From contig JBMONO010000014.1 in the NCBI GenBank assembly GCA_049323655.1, positions 1 to 64,000 on the forward strand: a stretch of DNA of 64,000 nt, read 5' to 3'. The notes under the pieces are model-generated. The model had not been told where the DNA came from, made no database searches, and was given only the letters and a program-made list of their open reading frames with translations. Position 1 is the first letter of the stretch. Each line of letters starts with the position of its first letter. The DNA comes from DB1 sp049323655. GTDB lineage: Bacteria > Desulfobacterota > Desulfobulbia > Desulfobulbales > SURF-16. A program made the position numbers and the translations under genes. Below, in pieces: positions 24,997 to 33,519 of this stretch.

Positions 24997-26544
24997 ATGA
25001 AAAAATACATGCTGAGCGCCGGAGCCCTGCTGTTGTGGTCCGGCACGGTATTCGCCGGTGGAACGGGGGACACCGTGACCCTGCCCGCCGAGACCTATAA
25101 CGCCATTCTGCAGAAACTTGACGCCCTGCAGAAAAGAGTCGATATACTGGAAGAAAAGCCGGTTGCTCCGGCGATTGCCCCCGTCCCGGGAGTATCGAGG
25201 GAGGAGTACGACAAGCTGGCAGGAGACGTCAACAGCATTTACGATACCCTTGATGCGGTGGAGACCAAGGCACTGCAGGATCGCATCAACTGGGGGGCCG
25301 AGCTGCGCACCCGGGTCGATAACTACAAATTGTCCGAGCTGTCCGCTGCGGATGCGATTCTCCGTCCCGCCCCGACCGGCGGACTGGCAATGGTGATGCC
25401 GGACGGTGACGAGGAGTATGACGACAATAACTGGACCAACCGCCTGCGCCTCAACATGGACGCCAGGATCAATCCAACCCTGAGCTTCCACGGTCGGATG
25501 ACGGTCTACAAAAACTGGGGAGATTCAGATATCACCTCAACCGCCCTCTATAATGATATGAACCGTGCCCACCGGCCGGGCACAAGCGGCGTCAAGCTTG
25601 ACCGCGCCTATATCGACTGGGTGCCGGACTTCATTCTGCCGGTGGCGGTCACCATCGGTCGCCATCCCTCAACCGAGGGACCGCCGGTGGAATATCGGGA
25701 AAACCGGCAACGCCAGGCCACCTATCCTTCGCTTCTTTTTGATGCGGAAAACGACGGTATTGTCGTCACCCTGGGCCTGGAGCGTTATACCGGTTTGAAA
25801 AACGCGGGCTGGCGCCTGGCCTACGGCAAGGGCTACCACAGCGATGACGATGATTCCAGCAGCTTCTCTTTTTTTGATGACGGCAACACCGGTGATGCCG
25901 ACATGTACGCCAGCTTTCTTGAAAGTGAGATTCCCGGCCTCCAGAACAGTCTGTTGGTGCTCAGTTACGCCCACATGACCGACCTGCCCAGTTCCTTCAT
26001 GGGAATAGACGGCCCGATCAGTCTCGGCGACATGGATCTCTACGGCGTCCATCTCCAGGCCGGCAATCTGCTGGATTCAAATTTCGACCTCTTCCTGTCC
26101 TGGGCCGGCAACCGCACGGACGCTAACGGCAACTTCCTCGACTATTCCTCTTTCTTCGGGATGCCGACCGGCTCCTTCACCATGGGGCTGCTTTCGCCGG
26201 ACGGTGGAGACGACCGTTCCGGTTCCAGCATCTTTGCCGGTTTGCGCTATACCCTGACCTGTCCGACCCTGAAGAATCCAAAGCTCGGTTTTGAGTACAA
26301 CCACGGTTCCAAATACTGGATGAGCATGACCATGGCCAGCACCGAGATGTTCAATAAACTGGCCACCCGCGGCGACGCCTATGAACTCTATTACATCCAG
26401 CCGGTCAACGAAAACCTCTTTTTCCGGCTCGGTTACACCTTTGTCGAATACGATTACACCGGCAGCGGTTCCCATCTTGGGCAGCCGCAGGAAACCGACG
26501 CCGAACTCAGTAACTACTATCTCCTGATGGATTGCCGTTTCTGA
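24997..26544 (+). CDS. DUF3373-type outer-membrane porin-like protein
   Basis: A 515-residue secreted protein. The signal peptide MKKYMLSAGALLLWSGTVFA is followed by a short coiled coil (about 35-55) and then beta strands with alternating aromatic residues, ending in F. The pattern and the N-terminal helix fit the DUF3373 group of putative porins in Desulfuromonadales and relatives. The stretch WTNRLRLNMDARINPTLSF is typical for such barrels. It is downstream of a c-type cytochrome (23-bp gap) with a terminator after it, so the two may act together in moving electrons or a substrate across the envelope. Confidence 0.85.
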   Translation: MKKYMLSAGALLLWSGTVFAGGTGDTVTLPAETYNAILQKLDALQKRVDILEEKPVAPAIAPVPGVSREEYDKLAGDVNSIYDTLDAVETKALQDRINWGAELRTRVDNYKLSELSAADAILRPAPTGGLAMVMPDGDEEYDDNNWTNRLRLNMDARINPTLSFHGRMTVYKNWGDSDITSTALYNDMNRAHRPGTSGVKLDRAYIDWVPDFILPVAVTIGRHPSTEGPPVEYRENRQRQATYPSLLFDAENDGIVVTLGLERYTGLKNAGWRLAYGKGYHSDDDDSSSFSFFDDGNTGDADMYASFLESEIPGLQNSLLVLSYAHMTDLPSSFMGIDGPISLGDMDLYGVHLQAGNLLDSNFDLFLSWAGNRTDANGNFLDYSSFFGMPTGSFTMGLLSPDGGDDRSGSSIFAGLRYTLTCPTLKNPKLGFEYNHGSKYWMSMTMASTEMFNKLATRGDAYELYYIQPVNENLFFRLGYTFVEYDYTGSGSHLGQPQETDAELSNYYLLMDCRF

Positions 26545-26570
26545 TCCGGCAGCGGGATGGAGATGACCAG

Positions 26571-26608
26571 GACCGTTCATGCAGGGCGTGGACGGTCTTT
26601 TTTTTTTT
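26571..26608 (+). terminator. Intrinsic terminator after the porin gene
   Basis: GACCGT and ACGGTC form the base of a stem of about 12 bp that includes G-U pairs, with a short loop. A run of eleven or more T follows. It ends the cytochrome-porin operon. Confidence 0.9.
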
Positions 26609-26648
26609 GATTCGTCACCGGAAAAGTCGCACACATGCCGGAGAGGTT

Positions 26649-26657
26649 TGCTATACT
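26649..26657 (+). promoter_or_regulatory. Extended -10 promoter for the MCP gene
   Basis: TGC followed by TATACT (26652-26657) is an extended -10 element. No good -35 box is seen. The MCP start is 46 bp downstream. Confidence 0.5.
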
Positions 26658-26702
26658 TTGTTGCACGAGGTTTTTTTCTTTCCTGTTACTGGAGTGTGCA
26701 CA

Positions 26703-28721
26703 ATGAAGACACAGAGAGATAGGGGCCAGGTGTCATGGCGCAGCTCGCTCAAAGTAAAAATTCTTATCCCGTCCTTTATCATTGTCTGTTTTCTGGTCGG
26801 AATCGTTGCTTTGAGTGTCAGGGACTTTCATTCCCTCGGTGACACGGTGGCGGAGATTGTTACCAGTTCGGAAAAGACCCTGAAGGCGGAAACCGGCCTG
26901 ACGCTGCTCATTGGTCAGACCCAGCAGACGGCCAGTCGTTATTTTTATTTTGCCAGGGAGGATGACAAGAAGGCAGCCAAGGCGACCATTGCCGAACTGA
27001 AAACCATGGAGAGCATTGCCGGCGAGGACAAGGTGGCGGCGGCTCTCGGTCGCCTGGAACAGCTCATTGATGCCGCCGGTGTTCGCTTTGCCACTCTGAA
27101 CAAGCAGCGCGCCGATGCCCTCGGCCTGATTCGGGAGATTCGCGACAGCCTCACGTCCTCCTGCTCTCCGGAAAAGGCACAGGAGATTCTGGCGATTATC
27201 GATATGGTCAGTGCCGACATGGCGAGCCCGGATCCTGGGGCGAAAACGTCCATTGAGCAGGCCTTCGAACAGGCGGGCAAGGAGTTACCTAAAGAATTGC
27301 AGTACAATCTGGAAGATTTCTGGGACATGTGGGCCGGCTACACCGCCGTCTTCCACAAGTTGCGCGAGGATACAAATCGAACCCTGGAGGAAACCCTGAG
27401 CATTCTGCGCGCCTTTCAGGCGGAACATATCCGTCTCAGCCAGGAACGGATGGCGCAGATCCGGGAAAAGACCGTGCAGCAGATCGATACCGCCGCGCTG
27501 GTCATGGGGATCGCCGGGCTGGCCGGCATCGTCATCAGTGTTGTCCTCTCCGTTTTTGTCGCCGGGTCGATCACCCGGCCGATCCTTGCCTGTGTCGCCA
27601 TGGCCGACCGGGTTGCCCGGGGCGACGTCCGTCGAAATCTCGATCTGCAGCAACAGGATGAAGTGGGTAATCTCGGTCGCAGCATGGATCTGATGATCGC
27701 CGGTTTGCGCAAGCGGGCCGAACTGGCCGAGGCCATTGCCGCGGGAGATCTCACCTGCGAGGTCACGGTCTATTCCGAGCATGATTTGCTCGGCCATTCT
27801 CTGCAGCGGATGGTGGAGAATCTGGCCGGCATGATCCGCCAGATTCAGGGGAATTCCAGCCGTCTTGCCCATTCATCCGATCAGTTGACCAGTATTGTCA
27901 GGCAGCTCGCCGCCAGTTCCGACGGTATGATCGCCAATTCCGCCGGGGTCAACGATGCGGCGAATAAAATGAACAACCAGGCGGAACAGGCCTCCCTGGT
28001 TGCCGGCGATATGCTGCGTGACATGGAGCTGGTCGTCTCCTCTTCCACCCAGATGTCAGCATCGGTAACCGAAATAGGCAGTCATGCGGAGGAGGGCGGC
28101 GCCATTACCCGGGAGGCCCTGGAGATGTCTGAAAAAGCGCGGCAATCCATGGAGCAGTTGCATGAGGGGACAGAGGAGATCGGCGAGATCACCAAGGTCA
28201 TTCACGATATCACCGAGCAGACCAAGCTGCTGGCTTTAAACGCCACCATCGAGGCGGCTCGGGCCGGCGAAGCGGGTAAGGGTTTTGCGGTGGTGGCGGG
28301 CGAGGTCAAAGAGCTGGCCCACCAGAGTGCTCAGGCAGCCAATCGTATCGCTGCCCAGATCACCACTGTTCAGCAGAATACCCAGACGGCGGTGCGGGCC
28401 ATTGCCGATGTGGCAGAGATCGTGCGCAAAGCCCACGACTCGTCGAGCACGATTTCATCGGCGGTGGAAAATCAGGGACGGATGAACAGTGAGATCACCA
28501 GCAAGGTCTCTCACTCCCACAGCGGGGTACGGCATGTTGCCGAGGCCATTGCCCAGCTCTCTGCCGAGGCGTCGCTCGTTAAGGAAAACATCCGGCTCAT
28601 TGACGCGGAGATCCAGACCGGAGGAGCCGAGCTGCGCAAGATCAGTTCCTCGACCACTGAACTGGTCGAGCTGGCCGGCAGCCTGCGGGAGCTGGTGGAA
28701 AAATTTCGGATCGTCTCTTGA
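26703..28721 (+). CDS. Methyl-accepting chemotaxis protein
   Basis: A 672-residue transmembrane receptor. TM1 is at about 17-38, a mainly helical periplasmic sensor domain at about 39-262, TM2 at 265-288, then a HAMP domain and the cytoplasmic signalling hairpin. The hairpin tip reads TKLLALNATIEAARAGEAGK with VVAGEVKELA after it. The C-terminus has no NWETF-type pentapeptide for CheR tethering. The ATG at 26703 has a nearby GGAG. It stands alone and is 18 kb from the Che genes at 46.6-57.7 kb, which it may feed. Confidence 0.95.
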   Translation: MKTQRDRGQVSWRSSLKVKILIPSFIIVCFLVGIVALSVRDFHSLGDTVAEIVTSSEKTLKAETGLTLLIGQTQQTASRYFYFAREDDKKAAKATIAELKTMESIAGEDKVAAALGRLEQLIDAAGVRFATLNKQRADALGLIREIRDSLTSSCSPEKAQEILAIIDMVSADMASPDPGAKTSIEQAFEQAGKELPKELQYNLEDFWDMWAGYTAVFHKLREDTNRTLEETLSILRAFQAEHIRLSQERMAQIREKTVQQIDTAALVMGIAGLAGIVISVVLSVFVAGSITRPILACVAMADRVARGDVRRNLDLQQQDEVGNLGRSMDLMIAGLRKRAELAEAIAAGDLTCEVTVYSEHDLLGHSLQRMVENLAGMIRQIQGNSSRLAHSSDQLTSIVRQLAASSDGMIANSAGVNDAANKMNNQAEQASLVAGDMLRDMELVVSSSTQMSASVTEIGSHAEEGGAITREALEMSEKARQSMEQLHEGTEEIGEITKVIHDITEQTKLLALNATIEAARAGEAGKGFAVVAGEVKELAHQSAQAANRIAAQITTVQQNTQTAVRAIADVAEIVRKAHDSSSTISSAVENQGRMNSEITSKVSHSHSGVRHVAEAIAQLSAEASLVKENIRLIDAEIQTGGAELRKISSSTTELVELAGSLRELVEKFRIVS

Positions 28722-28757
28722 GAGGCGGCGGGTGGAGACGCGGGAATCCTTATTTTT

Positions 28758-29807
28758 TTAGTCAGGGTCAGCCCAAGCCTCCCGGATGTGGAGGATGGCG
28801 TCGATGTTGGTGAGGAAGATGTCGAGCAGCTCCGGATCGAAATGTTTTTCCCGGCCCTCAACGAGAATGGCAACGGCCTGGTCAACCGGAATAGCATCCT
28901 TGTAGACCCGGTTGGTGGTCAGTGCGTCAAAGACGTCGCAGATGGCGGCGATTCTCCCTTCTATGGGTATTTCCTTCCCTCGTAATTTTCGCGGGTAACC
29001 AGAGCCGTCAAACTTTTCATGGTGGGTGTAGGCGATGGAGGCCCCCAGCCGCAGCAGCTCAGATTTTGCCTCGGAGAGAATACGGTAGCCGATCTCCGGA
29101 TGGAGCTGAATGATGCGAAACTCCGCGTCGGTCAGGCGACCTGGCTTCAGCAGGATGGTGTCGGAGATGCCGATCTTGCCGATATCATGGAGAGGGCTCG
29201 CCAGCCTGATCTGTTCGCATTCCTTTTCCAGCAGGCCCGATCTGCGCGCCAGCAGCTGGCAGTAATGGCTCATGCGCATGGTGTGCTGGGCGGTTTCATT
29301 GTCGCGAAACTCCGCCGCCTTGCCGAGGGTCATGATGGTTTCTTCCCGCGCCAGATGGAGCTCCATGGTGCGATTGGCGACCAGTTCCTCCAGCTGCTGG
29401 TTGTATCTGTTGTTCTCGATTTCCAGCTCCCGGCGATGCAGGGCATTGGCGACATTGATGACCAGCTCATTCATCTGCACCGGTTTGATGATATAGCCGT
29501 AGGCCCCCATCTCCAGACAGTTGATGGCCACATCCCGATCATCGACCCCGCTGATCATCAGCACAGCCAGATCGGTGTGCTTGACCCGAACTTTTTCCAG
29601 CAGTTCGATACCGCTCATCTCCGGCATATTGATATCGGAAAGCATGAGGGAGAACGGCTGTTTTCCGAGCAGATCAAGGGCCTGGCGGCCGTTGTTGGCG
29701 GCGTGGCATTCATAGCCCGCATAGGTCAGCAGGCGGGTGAAGGTGTCACAGATGACGTCTTCGTCATCAACCAGAAGAATACGATGGGGGGTGTTGATTT
29801 CATTCAT
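28758..29807 (-). CDS. Response regulator with HD-GYP domain (c-di-GMP phosphodiesterase)
   Basis: A 349-residue regulator. The N-terminal receiver (about 1-125) has its acceptor in SDINMPEMSG, and the HD-GYP domain starts at about 155. The HD motif LHDIGKIGI and HHEKFDGSGYP are intact, so it should hydrolyse cyclic di-GMP. A helix at about 125-160 joins the two. It is convergent with the MCP gene. Cognate kinase unknown. Confidence 0.95.
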   Translation of the reverse strand: MNEINTPHRILLVDDEDVICDTFTRLLTYAGYECHAANNGRQALDLLGKQPFSLMLSDINMPEMSGIELLEKVRVKHTDLAVLMISGVDDRDVAINCLEMGAYGYIIKPVQMNELVINVANALHRRELEIENNRYNQQLEELVANRTMELHLAREETIMTLGKAAEFRDNETAQHTMRMSHYCQLLARRSGLLEKECEQIRLASPLHDIGKIGISDTILLKPGRLTDAEFRIIQLHPEIGYRILSEAKSELLRLGASIAYTHHEKFDGSGYPRKLRGKEIPIEGRIAAICDVFDALTTNRVYKDAIPVDQAVAILVEGREKHFDPELLDIFLTNIDAILHIREAWADPD

Positions 29808-29897
29808 AATGTAAAACTGTAGCAGCGGTTGTGACGAAATTCAAGGGAAATGAAGGAGTCGTGGATAAGGTCTTTTTCTTTTCCTTTTCCACCAAAC

Positions 29898-29926
29898 TTG
29901 ACAAACGCTCGTGATCCGCATACCTT
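29898..29926 (+). promoter_or_regulatory. Putative sigma70 promoter of the hisI-hisG operon
   Basis: TTGACA at 29898-29903, a 17-base spacer and TACCTT at 29921-29926. The small Cys protein starts 64 bp downstream and hisI 227 bp downstream. Confidence 0.55.
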
Positions 29927-29989
29927 GGAGTGCGGTTCCGACCGCAGGAGCCGGCGCTGAAAAAGGACACGGGCGGCCGATCTGGTGTA

Positions 29990-30172
29990 ATGATGGAATT
30001 ACTGTGTGAAAAGTACAAGCAAAAAGTTGATTCTGACCAGGCAATATGTTCTCATCCGGGGGAGTACTGCCGTTTCCGGACATCGTGCATGATTCATTTT
30101 CTGGAAACGGAGAGAAAACGGGTAGAGCGTCAGGGTAAACAGGAAAACAGGAATGGAGAAACTGAAATTTGA
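29990..30172 (+). CDS. Small cysteine protein (60 aa) overlapping hisI
   Basis: A 60-residue frame with C6, C20, C27 and C32 in the arrangement CEKYK...CSHPGEYCRFRTSCMI, and a charged helical tail. The pattern C-(S/P)HP-x2-YC-x-(F/Y)R-x2-C looks like a small conserved family of Deltaproteobacteria, but I recall no name. The ribosome site is weak. It overlaps the hisI start by 20 bp. A metal-binding role is inferred from the cysteines. Confidence 0.5.
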   Translation: MMELLCEKYKQKVDSDQAICSHPGEYCRFRTSCMIHFLETERKRVERQGKQENRNGETEI

Positions 30173-30530
30173 GAAGAGCGGTGGGCTGCTGCCGGTCATC
30201 GCTCAGGATTATCAGAGCGGTGAGGTGCTGATGCTGGCCTACATCAACGACCTGGCCCTGGCGGCGACCATCGCCACCGGCAAGGCCCATTACTGGAGTC
30301 GTTCCCGCCAGAAACTGTGGCTCAAAGGGGAAACGTCCGGTCACGTGCAGCTCATCAGGGACATTCTCGTTGATTGCGATGAGGATACGGTCATTTATAA
30401 GGTTGAACAGCTGGGCGGCGCGGCCTGTCACAAGGGCTATCGCAGCTGTTTTTTTCGGCGTTTGCAGGAGGGGAATCTGGTCGTCATCGGCGAACCGCTT
30501 TTCGATCCCCGGGAGGTATATACAAAATGA
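30153..30530 (+). CDS. hisI: Phosphoribosyl-AMP cyclohydrolase
   Basis: A 125-residue enzyme for step 3 of histidine synthesis, opening the purine ring of PR-AMP. YWSRSRQKLWLKGETSG is the substrate-binding stretch. DVDCDEDT-like residues (VDCDEDT) bind metal, and CHKGYRSCF supplies the zinc-ligand cysteines. It lacks a fused HisE part. The start is preceded by GGAAAACAGGAA. It overlaps hisG by 4 bp (ATGA). Confidence 0.96.
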   Translation: MEKLKFEKSGGLLPVIAQDYQSGEVLMLAYINDLALAATIATGKAHYWSRSRQKLWLKGETSGHVQLIRDILVDCDEDTVIYKVEQLGGAACHKGYRSCFFRRLQEGNLVVIGEPLFDPREVYTK

Positions 30531-31399
30531 AGCAAGTGAAGCTCGGTATTCCCAAAGGGAGTCTGGAAAAGGCCACCATCGAACTGTTCGCCAAATCGGG
30601 CTGGCAGATCAAGCTCTCTTCCCGCAACTATTTCCCCGAGGTGGATGACCCGGAACTGTCCTGTTCCATCTGTCGGCCGCAGGAGATGTCACGTTATATC
30701 GAAAACGGCATTCTTGATGCCGGTATCACCGGCAAGGACTGGATCCTCGAAAACGAATCGGATGTCGTGGTGGTGGAGGATCTCGTTTATTCCAAGGTCA
30801 GTCGCAAACCGACCCGCTGGGTCATCGCGGTGCCGGGCGATTCACCAATCCGCACCGTCGAGGACCTGCAGGGTAAGAAAATCGCCACCGAGCTGGTCAG
30901 TTACACCCGGCGCTTTTTTGCCGCAAAAAATATCGATGTGGAGATTGAGTTTTCCTGGGGCGCCACCGAGGCAAAGGTGGTTTCCGGGCTGGCCGACGCC
31001 ATTGTCGAAGTGACGGAAACCGAATCCACCATCCGCGCCCATGGCCTGCGGGTCATCCATGAGCTGATGACCTCCAATACCCAGCTCATCGTCAACAAGA
31101 CGGCCTGGACCGATCCCTGGAAGCGGGAAAAGGTCGAGAATATCGCCATGTTGCTTCAGGGCGCGCTCAAAGCGGACAAGATTGTCGGCCTCAAGATGAA
31201 CGTGCCTGATGAGAAGCTTGAAGGGGTGATCGCCATGCTGCCGAGTATGAATGCACCCACTGTTGCCCCTCTCTATAATAAGAAATGGTTTTCCGTGGAA
31301 ACCGTCATCTCCGAGCACCAGGTGCGGGATCTGGTGCCGCGGCTGCTGAAGGCCGGGGCCGAGGGGATTATTGAGTACGCCTTGAACAAGGTGATCTGA
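30527..31399 (+). CDS. hisG: ATP phosphoribosyltransferase, long form
   Basis: A 290-residue HisG that condenses ATP and PRPP in the first step of histidine synthesis. The N-terminus (KLGIPKGSLEKATIELFAKSG), DAGITGKDWI and the PRPP site DAIVEVTETESTIR are present. The C-terminal ACT-like domain of about 75 residues marks the long, histidine-inhibited form, so no HisZ is needed. It overlaps hisI by 4 bp, and engB follows after 2 bp. The rest of the his pathway is not in the window. Confidence 0.97.
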   Translation: MKQVKLGIPKGSLEKATIELFAKSGWQIKLSSRNYFPEVDDPELSCSICRPQEMSRYIENGILDAGITGKDWILENESDVVVVEDLVYSKVSRKPTRWVIAVPGDSPIRTVEDLQGKKIATELVSYTRRFFAAKNIDVEIEFSWGATEAKVVSGLADAIVEVTETESTIRAHGLRVIHELMTSNTQLIVNKTAWTDPWKREKVENIAMLLQGALKADKIVGLKMNVPDEKLEGVIAMLPSMNAPTVAPLYNKKWFSVETVISEHQVRDLVPRLLKAGAEGIIEYALNKVI

Positions 31400-31401
31400 G
31401 T

Positions 31402-31992
31402 ATGTCTCTCTTTCAGGGCGGTGAGGCGGTATTTGTCAAAAGCGTGCATAATACCTCCCAGTTGCCGCCCGCCGATCATGCGGAGATCGCCTTTGCCGGG
31501 CGCTCCAATGTCGGCAAATCGAGCCTGATCAACCGGTTGCTGAACCGGCGCAATCTGGTCAAGGTCAGCGCCCGGCCGGGCAAGACTCAGAGTCTTAATT
31601 TTTTTGCCGCCGGCGAACGGCTTTACCTCGTTGACCTGCCGGGCTACGGCTTTGCCAAGGTGCCGCGTCGGGTGCAGAATGACTGGAGGGGGCTCATTTC
31701 CTCCTACATGCTCAACCGGCCGAACCTGATCTGCGTGGTGGTGATCATTGACATCCGCCATGAGGTCAAAAACCAGGATCGTGAACTGGTGACCTGGCTG
31801 AAAACCGAAAAGATACCCCTGCTCCTGGTCTACACCAAGCAGGACAAATTAACGGCTAACAAAAGGATGCAGCAAGCAGTTCTGCTCGATGCCGGCTTCG
31901 GGATCGGTGCAAACGACCGGGTGCTGTTTTCCGCAAAAACAGGGGAGGGACGGGAAAATCTGATTTCCAGACTTGAACAGTTCGCCGAATAG
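31402..31992 (+). CDS. engB: Ribosome biogenesis GTP-binding protein EngB (YsxC/YihA)
   Basis: A 196-residue GTPase for 50S subunit assembly. G1 is AFAGRSNVGKSSLINRLL. RPGKTQSLNFF holds the G2 threonine, DLPGYGFA is G3 and YTKQDKL is G4 (TKxD). It directly follows hisG in an apparent operon. The gene order hisG-engB is unrelated in function. Confidence 0.96.
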   Translation: MSLFQGGEAVFVKSVHNTSQLPPADHAEIAFAGRSNVGKSSLINRLLNRRNLVKVSARPGKTQSLNFFAAGERLYLVDLPGYGFAKVPRRVQNDWRGLISSYMLNRPNLICVVVIIDIRHEVKNQDRELVTWLKTEKIPLLLVYTKQDKLTANKRMQQAVLLDAGFGIGANDRVLFSAKTGEGRENLISRLEQFAE

Positions 31993-32147
31993 TGGTTTAC
32001 TGCCATATTGTGGTAGTGGCCGATTCTATGTCATGCGCATTATTTCGGAATGGAGGCTCCGGGATGATCGGCAGGGCGCCGCGACGAAAATTTTTTGGGG
32101 GAGAGGTGACAATGCTTGCACAGTTTGTGGGAACTGAGGGAGAGAGT

Positions 32148-32402
32148 ATGTCGTCAGAAGGAAAAGTCAGTTGCTGGAATATCATGCAATGCGGCAATGA
32201 GAAATGTTCCGCCCGTGAAAATGGAAAAGCCTGCTGGGAGGTGGCCGATGAGCTCAATGATTACCGGTCGGCCATGAATGTCTGTTCAGATTGTATTGTC
32301 TATCTCAGCATGCACCACAACGAGGTGCTCAGCAGGGAAGAGATTGACGAGATCCTGCAGAAAAAAGGGGTTTGTATTCTGCGGGAGAAATGCCACATGT
32401 GA
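32148..32402 (+). CDS. Two-CW domain protein
   Basis: An 84-residue protein with paired CW motifs: CWNIMQC-GNEKC and, 20 residues later, ACWEVADEL, then CSDCIVYLSMH and a final CILREKC. This matches the two-CW domain family of anaerobes. The cysteines probably bind a metal or Fe-S cluster, and the function is unknown. I chose ATG at 32148 (GAGGGAG upstream); an ATG at 32112 preceded by GAGAGG would add 12 residues. The CW-x4-C half-motif is also present in the tails of the two MerR regulators. It lies 155 bp downstream of engB. Confidence 0.82.
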   Translation: MSSEGKVSCWNIMQCGNEKCSARENGKACWEVADELNDYRSAMNVCSDCIVYLSMHHNEVLSREEIDEILQKKGVCILREKCHM

Positions 32403-32407
32403 CGCTG

Positions 32408-33497
32408 TCAGCACCGTGCGTCATCAGCCGTCCGCCGCGTGGCGGCTGATGCGCTTTCCCGCCCCCAACCGCCGCCGCCCGGCGTGCGGAGGATCAGGCG
32501 GTCCCCCTTTTTTGCCCGCAGGGTAACGAGGCCGGGAAGTCTTTTCTTTTTGCCCTGCCGGGAAATGGTGTTTATTCCCCTCTTGCCGGGGGACCCGCCA
32601 TGCAGACCATAGGGCGCCGCCCTGCGCCGGTCGGTAAGCAGCGAGACGTGACCGTCCGCAAGAAAACGGTAGACGCGAATGATGCCGTCGCCGCCCCGGT
32701 AGTGACCTTGCCCGCCCGATCCCCGCCTGATCGCATATTTTTCCACCAGCAGCGGATAGCTGTGCTCCAGCGCCTCCACCGGTGTGTTCAACGTATTGGT
32801 CATATGTGCCGTCCGGCAGCCCGGCAATGGTGGCCCTCATCAGTTTTTCCGCATAGTGTTGCAGCTGGTCAAGCAGGACAAAGAGCCTTTCCTCGCCGCG
32901 TCGGGCAACGATGTCGAGCAGGCGGAGCCGGCCTCTTTCCAGGGCCGCCTGTTGAGCCCGCAGGTCGCCCAGTCGTTCCTCCGGATTGCGTACCTGGCGG
33001 AGAAACCCGTTGATAAAGGCATCGTTTATCGTGCCCTGCCGGACCAGCATGGTAGGCGGAATCAGCACCCCTTCCTCGCCAAGATGACGGGAAAAGCCCA
33101 TGGAGCCCGGATTCTTGCCGCCCACATCGGCATGGTGGGCGCGGTTGGCAATATAAAAGAGGGGACGACCGTCCGGATCATGCACTCCCCGCATCAGGGT
33201 GATGTCCGGCAGATGGCTGCCCCCGCGGAAGGGATCGTTGACAATAATAAGGATGTCGCCGGGGGCGAAGGTGTGGCAGCAAAGGGCATGGGCCACGGTG
33301 CGGGGCATGGCGCCGAGATGAACCGGGATGTGGGCGGCCTGGGCGACCAGGTTGCCGTGTCGGTCGAAAATGGCGCAGGAGAAATCCTTGCGTTCCTTGA
33401 TGTTGGAGGAAAACGACGAGCGGGCGAGGATGATTCCCATCTCTTCGGCAACAGAGGCAAACAGTTTGTTGCAGACCTCGACCTCGATGGCATCCAT
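32408..33497 (-). pseudogene. Hydantoinase B/oxoprolinase-family pseudogene (deleted and frameshifted)
   Basis: The N-terminal 220 or so residues are a good HyuB/5-oxoprolinase beta-type protein: FSSNIKERKDFSCAIFDRHG, LVAQAAHIPVHLGAMPRTV, NDPFRGGSHLPDI. The C-terminal part is in another reading frame: AHMTNTLNTPVEALEHSYPL, RRGSGGQGHYRGGDGI and a closing TPGGGGWG. The middle, usually some 170 residues between these blocks, is missing. The join lies near 32801-32813, where GGCACAT could come from either side, suggesting a deletion at short homology that also shifted frame. The partner HyuA gene is absent nearby. It lies 22 bp downstream of lepA on the same strand. The product cannot be a working subunit. 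Confidence 0.9.
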
Positions 33498-33519
33498 GGC
33501 GTTGCCGTGCCCTCCGGGG

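Noticed and set aside
32422..32451. Stem (CATCAGCCG/CGGCTGATG) after the two-CW gene as a terminator
   Set aside because: It is followed only by TTTCCC and lies inside the remains of the hydantoinase pseudogene, so I could not separate a terminator from coding remnants.
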